A DNA stretch of 27,781 bases from a virus: positions 9,761 to 37,541 of IMG/VR virus record IMGVR_UViG_3300030419_005459. One strand, 5' to 3'. Shown piece by piece: positions 20,801 to 27,781 of this stretch. The position numbers and the translations under genes are program-made. The first letter of the stretch is position 1, and each line of letters begins with the position of its first letter. A model generated the notes under the pieces. The model was not told the DNA's origin. It saw nothing but the letters and a program-made list of their open reading frames with translations, and did not search any database.

Positions 20801-23800
20801 TTATCCACGCCCTGCCATTGAAATTTCAGCAAACATGTCATCATAAAGAGCTTTAGCTTCACGATATTCTTCGTCTGATCCATAGTCAGCACGTTCAGGC
20901 GCAGGATTATCACGTTGCCAGTCAAGTACACTAAAATTAGTTCCTGTTAATTCTCTATTTAAAAATGCTTCTTCATCAGGAGTAAATGTACCATCAACTG
21001 CCTCAGCAGCTCTTCGGGCTCCAAACACATCCATTTGACGTTGCCATTCACGATCTTCCGCACGTATACGACGCTCAGTCTCATAATCTTGCCTTGAAGT
21101 TGCGTACCGTTCTTTTTCGAGTTCTATAGCAGTATCATAACGTTCATCTTCTAAAGCATACCGTTCTTGACGTTCAGCTCTACCAGCTCGGCCTTCTTGC
21201 GCTGCAAGTGTACCAACACCCATGCCACGAATGCCCCGCCCACCATACAACTCTTCTTCGGCAAGGCGATTCCGAAACGCTTCACGTTGACCGGCTTCAC
21301 GTGCTAATTCAACACGTTCTCCCTCGTAACCTAAACGCTCACGCTCAAATCCTGCGGCTCGATCGGCTTGCCGTGATGCGAGGGTTCCTCGACGGGGGTC
21401 TACATCAACTCCTCCATACAGTTCCTCTCTAGCTAACGCACGCTGGAGTCTATTTTCTTGTTCTCGAGAAGCAATATCCCTCTCCGCCAAGCCTTCACGA
21501 GATCCTATTTCAGCAGCACTTAAACGCCCACGCAACGCACGCTCCTGTGCGGCTATTTCTTCTCGTGAAGTTAATTCTCGGTCAAATTGCTCGCCTCGTT
21601 GTGTAAGATCTCGAGCAGCTATTGTACTCGGGCCTCCACGCCCCGATGCTATCATAGAACGTTCAGCTTCGCTCAACTCCCGGCCATACAGACTAATTTC
21701 CTGGAGTCGTGATTGCTCAGCAGTACCTTCACGTGTTAAGGCACGATCTAGTTCAGCTTGTTCTTCCCTAGACCCTATCTCAGCAGCGCTTAGTCTCCCT
21801 CGTAATGCACGTTCTTGGGCTGCAAGTTCGCCGCGTTGTTCACGCTCGAGCGCAGATTCACCACGCGCAAACCTTCGCCCTGCCTCAGCCTCTCTTGCAG
21901 CAAGTGTACCTCGGCGAGGATCTACGTCAACACCACCGTATAGTTCTTCACGGGATAAAGCACGTTGCAATCGAGCTTGCTCCGTGGTCAATTCTCGATC
22001 TAAAGCAGCCTCACCTCTAGTAAGCTCTCGGTCTAATTCTGCTTGCTCTCCTGTAAATTCTCGACCTACACGAGCTTCACGAGCTGCTAAAGTTTCGCGA
22101 CCCCTGATAGAGCGCCCACCTGTGATAGCTGCCAATTCATCTTGCGAAGGTTCACGTCCTAGTTGCTGCTGTAATGCCTGCCGAATTGCAGTATCTCGAC
22201 CCACAGCCATTTCAAGGCCAGGATCGATATTTAATGTATCTAGCGATATCTCTTCTGCGCCTCCATACATCTCTTGCTCAGCAAGGGCCATACGACGACG
22301 TTCTTGAGCAACTTGGTCTCTACGTGCCGCCTCAGCAACGCTAACTCTACGACCTTCGAAACCTTCTTGCACTAATGCCGCACGTTCCATTTCGTCAAGC
22401 CTGCGACCTTCGAAGCCTTCTCGTATTAATGCAGAACGTTCTATTTCATCCTGTTGACGCAGAGCTATTTCACGCTGCGATAGCCCAGCCGCTTCCATCT
22501 CATCGAGTCTACGCCTCTCAGCCGCTATTTGTGCTTCTTGGCCTGTAGCACCTAGAGTTCTCGCACCTCCCATCTTACGTTCATATTCGGTAGTAGCTCT
22601 ACCATACAACTCTTCACGAGCTAATTCTCTAGCAAGTTCAGCTTGTGCAGTTTCCTGACCAAACTGAGCTTGTTGCATCGCTTCCCGAGATCTACGTTCA
22701 GCAGCGCCTTCCGTTTTAGCTAGTGTACCTACACGGCCCATTTCACGGTCATACTGAGTTGTATACCCACCATAAAGCTCTTCACGAGCTAGATCTCGCG
22801 CCAAACCTGCTTCAGTAGCACGAGCTTCTCGCTCACGTCTTCCCTCAGCCTCAGTTAAGCGCCTCTGAGCACCTGCTTCTCTAGCAGCTAAAGTCTGCTC
22901 CCTACGCCCATCAATTTCCCTAAATCCCATCAACTCTTCACGTGCCAACTCACGATCAAGCCTTGCCTGATCTTCCCTAGACGTACGCTCTCGTGCAGCT
23001 TCTGCCGCGGCTAAAGTCTGCGCACCGCCCATCGCGCGCTCGTATGCAGTAGTAGTTCTACCGTAGAGTTCTTCCCGCGCTAAGTCACGGCCAAGTCCAG
23101 CCTGTCGAGCTTCTTGCTCAAGAGCTTCACGGGCTAAAGTATCTTGACCGTCAACCGTACCAAGAGCCTGTTGTGCAGCTAAGGTTCGCTCTGTGCCTAT
23201 CTCACCCAACAATTCCCCACGACGAAGCTCTAGCTCTCTTTGCTGCATAGTCTGTGGGGCGCCTTCTGCAGCACTTCTTGCCCCATACAACTGCTGAGCT
23301 GCTAGTGTTCGGCCTCCGTCAAACTCTCCCGTAATTCCTGCCTGTTGAAATGCTTCTTGCTGTTCACGCGCTCTGCGAGCTTCAGTCTGTCGGGTTACAT
23401 CATCACCGCCAAGATCAGTGCCAAATGTCTGAGCTAAGCCTAGTCTATACGCTAGATCCTGCCTCTGCTGATCAACAGTACGCTGTCCATCATACAACCC
23501 CGTTACACCAGCACGCTGAAAACCTTCTTGGACCAACGCAGCTCTCTCAGCTTCACGCTGCCTATCACGATTCAAAGCATCCTGAGACAAATACTGCCTA
23601 GTGCTCAAATCCCGAGAGAATCGGCCCATACGTTCAGCTTCAGACTGCTGCCTGCCCGCAACCCCAGCTTGGGCTGTAGTCCCATACATCCCTATGCCCT
23701 GCTGTATAGCCTGGCTTATACCGGCATCACGCTGAGCCTCAAACTGTGCCCCTATAGCCTGCTGCCCTCGAAGTACCCCAGCCTCAAACTCCCCAAACTG

Positions 23801-23989
23801 ACTAGCAGTTTTCCCACTCCCTCGCAACACACCAAGCCTATTTAGCCGCTCCGATAACTCCTGGCGTGACTTCTCGGCTTGTGCTTGGTAATCAGCTTGA
23901 GCAGCTTCCTGACGTTTCGCGTATGGATCAGCAGTAAGACGCTTAGAAATAGCGCCTTCAAGCTGTCCTCTGAAACTTCCTATAGCCAT
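20801..23989 (-). CDS. Repetitive Arg/Glu/Ala-rich virion protein, 1062 aa
   Basis: Almost the whole protein is charged helix made of related units built on LAREELYGG and TLAAREA. Longer repeats include AAQERALRGRLSAAEIGSRE (two identical copies), ELYGGVDVDPRRGTLA (two) and LAREELYG-x2-TT-x-YER-MGG (three or more). Composition is dominated by Arg, Glu, Ala, Gln and Leu, so it should form very long coiled coils or an extended rod. Its place after the tail nozzle and before two other giants fits a podovirus internal core or ejection protein. The C-terminal 70 residues are non-repetitive and acidic. Start ATG 23989 is in a TAATG junction with GGGAG upstream. Confidence 0.7.
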   Translation of the reverse strand: MAIGSFRGQLEGAISKRLTADPYAKRQEAAQADYQAQAEKSRQELSERLNRLGVLRGSGKTASQFGEFEAGVLRGQQAIGAQFEAQRDAGISQAIQQGIGMYGTTAQAGVAGRQQSEAERMGRFSRDLSTRQYLSQDALNRDRQREAERAALVQEGFQRAGVTGLYDGQRTVDQQRQDLAYRLGLAQTFGTDLGGDDVTRQTEARRAREQQEAFQQAGITGEFDGGRTLAAQQLYGARSAAEGAPQTMQQRELELRRGELLGEIGTERTLAAQQALGTVDGQDTLAREALEQEARQAGLGRDLAREELYGRTTTAYERAMGGAQTLAAAEAARERTSREDQARLDRELAREELMGFREIDGRREQTLAAREAGAQRRLTEAEGRREREARATEAGLARDLAREELYGGYTTQYDREMGRVGTLAKTEGAAERRSREAMQQAQFGQETAQAELARELAREELYGRATTEYERKMGGARTLGATGQEAQIAAERRRLDEMEAAGLSQREIALRQQDEIERSALIREGFEGRRLDEMERAALVQEGFEGRRVSVAEAARRDQVAQERRRMALAEQEMYGGAEEISLDTLNIDPGLEMAVGRDTAIRQALQQQLGREPSQDELAAITGGRSIRGRETLAAREARVGREFTGEQAELDRELTRGEAALDRELTTEQARLQRALSREELYGGVDVDPRRGTLAAREAEAGRRFARGESALEREQRGELAAQERALRGRLSAAEIGSREEQAELDRALTREGTAEQSRLQEISLYGRELSEAERSMIASGRGGPSTIAARDLTQRGEQFDRELTSREEIAAQERALRGRLSAAEIGSREGLAERDIASREQENRLQRALAREELYGGVDVDPRRGTLASRQADRAAGFERERLGYEGERVELAREAGQREAFRNRLAEEELYGGRGIRGMGVGTLAAQEGRAGRAERQERYALEDERYDTAIELEKERYATSRQDYETERRIRAEDREWQRQMDVFGARRAAEAVDGTFTPDEEAFLNRELTGTNFSVLDWQRDNPAPERADYGSDEEYREAKALYDDMFAEISMAGRG
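21378..23210 (-). repeat. Degenerate internal coding repeats
   Basis: Repeat units are conserved in protein but not in DNA. For example, the 20-residue block AAQERALRGRLSAAEIGSRE at about 21496-21561 and again at about 21765-21830 is identical in amino acids but differs at roughly 17 of 60 bases. The blocks carrying YGGVDVDPRRGTLA are at about 21378-21446 and 21899-21970. Diverged codons over conserved protein indicate old duplications kept by selection. Confidence 0.7.
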
Positions 23990-25503
23990 TAGTGTACTCC
24001 CAGTTTTCTAACTGTTTCAGGTCCAATAGGCTTGTACATCAGCATAGAACGACGAACAGTAATAGGCTGATCTAGTGTACTATTTTCATATCTTAATTGC
24101 GACACAGGACTATATCCATGCAGATCTGTGTCATTCACAAAAGCCGTAGTTGACGAACGAATTGCAGAAACACCAATAGTAAATTCTGTTTCCAAAGCAT
24201 CTGTAGGATCACCTACATCAAACGTATCCGACTTAGTAGTAATCCCAGGACCAGTCTGAAATACCGACGTATTATACGACACATCAGCAGCATTAAACTC
24301 GTGACGTGCATATAACCACCGTACTCTCGTGGCAATGCTAACAGGAGGAGTAGCTGCGGTAGTCGCTTTTACAGTAAATGCCGCGGTATTATCATTAGTA
24401 CCAGTATTATGTTTAAATAGCAATCCATCATCATACCCACCTAAATGCGGAAGATCATCAAAATACGCTCCTGAGATTCGCGTATTTCCAGTATAAACCC
24501 CTACCCATTGACGGAGCTTATAGTTCCACACTAACGCATAGTTCATGTATTGCTGATTCTCGCCATACGGTACCCAGAACCAAATTTGGTCATCCGACGT
24601 AACCAAATGCGCAAAACTATACTCAAGTCTATCTTTGTTTAAGTTATCCCAAAACTCTGAACCATCGAAATTTCCAGATACCTTCATAGGCGGCTCAGAT
24701 CCACCCCATTCGTATATGCCATCACGCCGCATAAACAACTGATTGCCAAATTCATCAGTTATAACACTACGTCTAGCAATCGTCCCTCTGTCTGCACGCC
24801 GCTGAATACTATAAGGTACATCAGCATTTCCAGTTGGGAACAATCCATAGATGCCATTCTCGTTATGCAACCCTAAGAAACTCTTGACAGGCGCGGCACC
24901 TGTGATCTTTTCGTCAGTTATGTAATAATCATTTGCGCCGAAAGACTCGATATTTGTGGTCGATGAATAATGAGCAAATCGCTCACCCTGGTTCGTAGAT
25001 ACATACCAAAGTCTATTATCCCAGAATATCGGCAAATCCGCAGAGGTAACACTCGATGAGCCCATTCCGGCTGCGGCTATGTTACCTGCCGCTGCTGCCC
25101 ATTTTATAGGAGCATTATTTCCAATGCCATTAGTTCCAATTAAGGTACCTCCAGCATTAGTGGTCATCCAGTACTTATCTACATGGTCCGTGATCGAAAT
25201 CGACGCCGTACGATCGGTCCAAGTACCACTAACATCCTCAAAAAACTTATCACCTGCAATCACAAACACCGAACTAGACGACGCGCTGAACCTTTGTTTT
25301 CCCACACCTACTATAGACGGAGTACCACTAAGCGCTCCAGAGATATACTTAGCAGTACCCCGCCTAGTATTCAATGATCCTGCATTATCGAGAAACATAT
25401 TCTCGATTGCAGATAATACATTTGGTTGTAGGTCAATGGCAGGCACAGAATAATTCACAGTCTGCCACGGGCCATACTGTATTCCATCAGCTTGTATTGC
25501 CAT
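23989..25503 (-). CDS. Tail nozzle/stabilisation protein, beta-propeller (P22 gp10-like), 504 aa
   Basis: Begins MAIQADGIQYGPWQTVNYSV and continues with IENMFLDNAGSLNTRRGT, the typical opening of packaged-DNA stabilisation proteins. Repeated blade-like units follow: LPIFWDNRLWYVSTNQG, YYITDEKITGAAPVKSF, NQLFMRRDGIYEWGG, SDDQIWFWVPYG, ALVWNYKLRQWVGV. Together they suggest a beta-propeller hub like P22 gp10 or T7 gp12, which extends the tail tube and closes the portal channel. The tail adaptor gene lies directly upstream in a TAATG overlap, the normal order. Confidence 0.8.
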   Translation of the reverse strand: MAIQADGIQYGPWQTVNYSVPAIDLQPNVLSAIENMFLDNAGSLNTRRGTAKYISGALSGTPSIVGVGKQRFSASSSSVFVIAGDKFFEDVSGTWTDRTASISITDHVDKYWMTTNAGGTLIGTNGIGNNAPIKWAAAAGNIAAAGMGSSSVTSADLPIFWDNRLWYVSTNQGERFAHYSSTTNIESFGANDYYITDEKITGAAPVKSFLGLHNENGIYGLFPTGNADVPYSIQRRADRGTIARRSVITDEFGNQLFMRRDGIYEWGGSEPPMKVSGNFDGSEFWDNLNKDRLEYSFAHLVTSDDQIWFWVPYGENQQYMNYALVWNYKLRQWVGVYTGNTRISGAYFDDLPHLGGYDDGLLFKHNTGTNDNTAAFTVKATTAATPPVSIATRVRWLYARHEFNAADVSYNTSVFQTGPGITTKSDTFDVGDPTDALETEFTIGVSAIRSSTTAFVNDTDLHGYSPVSQLRYENSTLDQPITVRRSMLMYKPIGPETVRKLGVH

Positions 25504-26210
25504 TATGAAGCTACCTGTAATGATCCTTCTTGGACAACAAAATCAAACTGACCAGGGATAGAATCTCTACGCCCCATACGGAACTTACGATCTGAAGATA
25601 CAGATCTATTATACATTAATCCAGTTTGTATGTAGTTATTTTTATATCCGTTTTCTTGTGCCGCACCTTGCGCATCACCTTTTTCAGAATGATACTGTTC
25701 TGACACACCATACAATACCGCAGCCTGGAACCAAATAGGCGCATAGATATCATAATTAGTGGTCATATTAGCTTCAGCAAAGTCAGGTACATGCGCGACA
25801 TATTCATACGTAATCGTTGCGGTCGAGTCTGGAGTAGGATACAGCGTGATTTGCAGCTCACCCGCCGAACTTTCGTTCACTCCACTATGGAACAAAAACC
25901 TAGCATCTCCAGTCTCAGACCTATCTATGTCAAGTTCATCAATATAACTTTCTGTAACAATCTTTACAGGATTATCATTAGTAGTGTCTTTAACGTGGCG
26001 CAGATGCGCTACATCAGACGCTAAGTCATACTCTGCAGTACTACTAGACGTACTAAACGTACCAGTCTTATGCCGAAAGACCCACGGATGAGACAACAAC
26101 TCAGCCATAGTCATATTAGCATAATCTATCGCATTATCTCGATAGGTACTGTTACTATATGATAGACCAGCTCTTCGCAAAGCCATGTCTAAAATAGTTT
26201 GCGGAGTCAT
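25503..26210 (-). CDS. Tail adaptor/tubular protein (P22 gp4 or T7 gp11-like), 235 aa
   Basis: The start MTPQTILDMALRRAGLS and the helices ANMTMAELLSHPWVFRH are typical of the head-tail adaptor that docks under the portal. A beta part follows (TITYEYVAHVPDF), then a helix with FQAAVLYGVSEQYHSEKGDAQG, also common in this group, and a basic end. It lies just before the tail nozzle with overlapping stop and start, as in other podoviruses. The binding site CAGGAA precedes ATG 26210. Confidence 0.75.
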   Translation of the reverse strand: MTPQTILDMALRRAGLSYSNSTYRDNAIDYANMTMAELLSHPWVFRHKTGTFSTSSSTAEYDLASDVAHLRHVKDTTNDNPVKIVTESYIDELDIDRSETGDARFLFHSGVNESSAGELQITLYPTPDSTATITYEYVAHVPDFAEANMTTNYDIYAPIWFQAAVLYGVSEQYHSEKGDAQGAAQENGYKNNYIQTGLMYNRSVSSDRKFRMGRRDSIPGQFDFVVQEGSLQVAS

Positions 26211-26211
26211 A

Positions 26212-26598
26212 TTATTCCTGCGCGGTTAGAGCCAAAGCCTCGAAATCATCGTCGTATTCCAATCCAGCACTACTTACTTGATTACCCTCTTTCCACTTCT
26301 GCTGCCACAACTCAACTGCACGTTCACCTTTTTCTACTACATTCTCAGGAGCCACAGGAACGAAGTCTTCCCCGTGGTATGCTTCACCGAAAGTACGCAT
26401 GTTTTGCAATGCGTCAATATTACCCTTACGGCGCCTCTGCTTTACAGGTGTAGCGACTCCAAGAGCCTTAGCCATAAGACTCTTAGTTTCATCAGACGAT
26501 CCCTGGATCAACTTTACGAGCGAATCAGCCGTAAGAGCATCCTTGGGAACCTCTGCATCTGTAGCAGGCTTCGCAATATTACTAGCGGCCTTGTTCAT
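26212..26598 (-). CDS. Hypothetical late protein, 128 aa
   Basis: ATG 26598 overlaps the stop of the tiny basic gene upstream (ATGA). The product has an Ala-rich start, a Lys/Arg cluster (TPVKQRRRKGN), a Trp-containing helix (AVELWQQKWKEGN) and an acidic end. No family is recognised. Placed between head and tail genes, it could be a minor structural or assembly factor. Confidence 0.65.
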   Translation of the reverse strand: MNKAASNIAKPATDAEVPKDALTADSLVKLIQGSSDETKSLMAKALGVATPVKQRRRKGNIDALQNMRTFGEAYHGEDFVPVAPENVVEKGERAVELWQQKWKEGNQVSSAGLEYDDDFEALALTAQE

Positions 26599-26723
26599 TT
26601 TGACTTTCTCTTAGGTTTAGCCTTACGCTTAGTTACAGCCTTCCCTGTAGCCTTCGCGTAGGACTTAGCGGCCTTCTGGCCAGCCTTAGAATATGAAAAA
26701 TGCTTACCCCCAACTTTAGGCAT
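26595..26723 (-). CDS. Very basic 42-residue protein
   Basis: ATG 26723 has GAGGAG seven bases upstream, and the stop overlaps the next start. The product begins MPKVGGKHFSYSKAGQKAAK and ends KRKAKPKRKSK; about 17 of its 42 residues are Lys or Arg. Small Lys/Arg-rich proteins occur between capsid and tail genes in many marine phages, perhaps packed with DNA, though their role is unknown. It has a stronger ribosome binding site than most genes here. Confidence 0.7.
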   Translation of the reverse strand: MPKVGGKHFSYSKAGQKAAKSYAKATGKAVTKRKAKPKRKSK

Positions 26724-26742
26724 TGTAAGCTCCTCGTTAAAT

Positions 26743-26775
26743 AAAGTGAGGGCACCATTTCGATGCCCCCACTTT
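26743..26775 (-). terminator. Intrinsic terminator after the decoration protein gene
   Basis: On the minus strand, AAAGTGGGGGCA pairs with TGCCCTCACTTT around a 9-nt loop, giving 12 pairs with one G-U wobble, followed by ATTTAA. Read on the plus strand the wobble becomes an A-C mismatch, so the structure suits leftward RNA. It lies 7 bp past the stop at 26783. The T tail is short, so it may allow read-through to the tail genes while raising the ratio of head proteins. Confidence 0.7.
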
Positions 26776-26782
26776 AGTAATA

Positions 26783-27571
26783 CTACGCAATCAACCCTTG
26801 CAAGACAACGCCTACATGACCTGTGTCATCAGACGCATAACAAGCAAATCCAACAAGAGGCTCAGTCTCAGCATCTTTAAGTTGCACTGCACCAGTTATG
26901 TCATCACTTAAAGTCACGTTAGCTCCAATGGCAAGTCCACCATTAGAAAGGATTGTAGCAATACCAGCAGTCTGAAACCACCCGTAGTAATTAGCCTGGA
27001 AAGTAATAGGAGTAACTCCAGCAATGATATAATCAGTACCAGCAGTTGCGCCTACAACATTATACCAAGGACTACCTACGATAGCGATATCAGTAGCGGA
27101 AGCATCCAAAGCTACTTCAATAGGATCATATAGGGTAAAACCTACATTACCACTTGAAGTATCTCCGCGAGCAGTATTGCTTTTGATTCTATACTGATGA
27201 CCTTCACCATCATCATCAGTAATCTGCAAATAACCACCTGCATACTGGTTTTCAGTGCCTGCACTTAGAGTAATTTCAACCATAGACGACCCTGCAGACA
27301 ACGAGTAATCGCCAGCCGAAGCTACTATAGCGCCATCAGTTTCTACTACACTCGTAGCCGAAACATCCTGAGAAACCAACAAACCGCGATTAATGGCAGC
27401 GGCAGTATAACCGTACCGGAACACACGACCATCCGCGAGCTCCAGCTTTTCGCCAATAGGATACTTGGCGGTAGAGGATTCCTCATAAATCCCCTGGCCA
27501 GCTTTACTTCCAATGCCTTCACCGCCTACGCGGTTATTGCTGAAATTATGCGCTCTAAAATTAACAGCCAT
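26783..27571 (-). CDS. Putative head decoration protein, 262 aa
   Basis: ATG 27571 is preceded by AAAGGAAG. The start, MAVNFRAHNFSNNRVGGEGIG, is followed by a beta-rich, Gly/Ala/Asp-rich body (SMVEITLSAGTENQYAGGYL, HQYRIKSN, VGFTLYDPIEV), giving a sequence of strands and turns like phage capsid-decorating proteins. It sits directly downstream of the major capsid gene and upstream of a terminator, so it should be made in large amounts. No named family is claimed; a minor capsid or head-fibre role is also possible. Confidence 0.55.
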   Translation of the reverse strand: MAVNFRAHNFSNNRVGGEGIGSKAGQGIYEESSTAKYPIGEKLELADGRVFRYGYTAAAINRGLLVSQDVSATSVVETDGAIVASAGDYSLSAGSSMVEITLSAGTENQYAGGYLQITDDDGEGHQYRIKSNTARGDTSSGNVGFTLYDPIEVALDASATDIAIVGSPWYNVVGATAGTDYIIAGVTPITFQANYYGWFQTAGIATILSNGGLAIGANVTLSDDITGAVQLKDAETEPLVGFACYASDDTGHVGVVLQGLIA

Positions 27572-27605
27572 CTTAATTCTTCCTTTCCCTATGAGCAGGG
27601 CTAAA

Positions 27606-27623
27606 CCTCCATTGGCTTGGAGG
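27606..27623 (-). terminator. Short hairpin after the capsid gene
   Basis: CCTCCA (27606-27611) pairs with TGGAGG (27618-27623) around six bases. On the minus strand it is followed by only TTTAG, so it would terminate weakly if at all. It may instead protect the 3' end of processed capsid mRNA. Confidence 0.35.
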
Positions 27624-27631
27624 CAGGATTA

Positions 27632-27781
27632 TTAGGTCAACGCAGTAGCGACACCGTGGCGCCGTGCGTTATTGATAACAAGCTGGCAACCGAATACGAT
27701 GTACGCAACCATCGCAAACTGATTAACCGGCTCTTTGAAAGCCGTCTTCGCAAAGTTCTTACCCTGCTGTATCTTCAACTT
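27632..27781 (-). CDS. Major capsid protein, C-terminal 49 residues (partial)
   Basis: The reading frame is open to the window edge and ends at TAA 27632-27634. The visible part ends KEPVNQFAMVAYI, VFGCQLVINNARRHGVATALT. The ending and the position, upstream of a putative decoration protein and the tail adaptor, fit the end of a capsid gene. Too little is visible to assign a fold with certainty; another head gene is possible. Confidence 0.6.
   Translation of the reverse strand, partial: KLKIQQGKNFAKTAFKEPVNQFAMVAYIVFGCQLVINNARRHGVATALT

Noticed and set aside
21208-23845. Plus-strand frames opposite the repetitive virion protein, and the repeats as a possible CRISPR array
   Set aside because: The frames are mirrors of a repetitive coding region. 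The repeats are not regular in DNA, have no unique spacers and are conserved as protein, so there is no CRISPR.

Overview
The window is part of a tailed double-stranded DNA phage genome, most likely a short-tailed (podovirus-like) phage of the kind common in marine metagenomes. This rests on a family A DNA polymerase, a phage recombination set, a P22/T7-style tail adaptor and tail nozzle, very large virion proteins and a long repetitive tail fibre. I see no RNA polymerase, integrase, repressor of the cI type, tRNA or host gene. The host cannot be named. Terminase, portal and most of the major capsid gene lie outside the window.

Layout. Positions 1-335 hold no gene: an AT tract, a hairpin, two blocks of 11-bp iterons each followed by a 27-bp direct repeat, two palindromic operator-like boxes, a near-perfect sigma70-type promoter and a leader hairpin. 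Positions 336-6625 are a tightly packed rightward early cluster: small unknown proteins, a ribbon-helix-helix regulator, a Cas4/AddB-like nuclease, a Sak4-like ATPase, an SSB-like protein with its own strong terminator, and a ParB-methyltransferase fusion. A G-rich, promoter-like, hairpin-bearing gap leads to the uracil-glycosylase/DNA polymerase A fusion (6751-9075), then a highly structured four-way-junction RNA (9085-9203), a small protein, a DUF3987-type ATPase and an M15 peptidase endolysin (ends 11271).

All genes from 27781 back to 11261 are on the minus strand and form the late region: capsid (partial), a putative head decoration protein, a terminator, a tiny basic protein, a small unknown, tail adaptor, tail nozzle, three large internal-virion-type proteins, a 1260-residue tail fibre ending in a self-cleaving chaperone domain, and four small lysis-type proteins. 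The two transcription units converge and their last genes overlap by 11 bp at 11261-11271, so the endolysin lies on one strand and the holin-like genes on the other.

How the genes fit together: the nuclease, annealase and SSB-like genes make a recombination/replication set working with the polymerase and the DUF3987 ATPase. The ParB-methyltransferase probably modifies phage DNA. The late genes build a capsid and short tail with ejection proteins and a trimeric fibre. The most unusual signals are the four-way-junction RNA, the iteron/operator region at the left end, a 20-bp palindromic motif found in three intergenic gaps, and two early proteins sharing an identical C-terminal DLLNSI tail.
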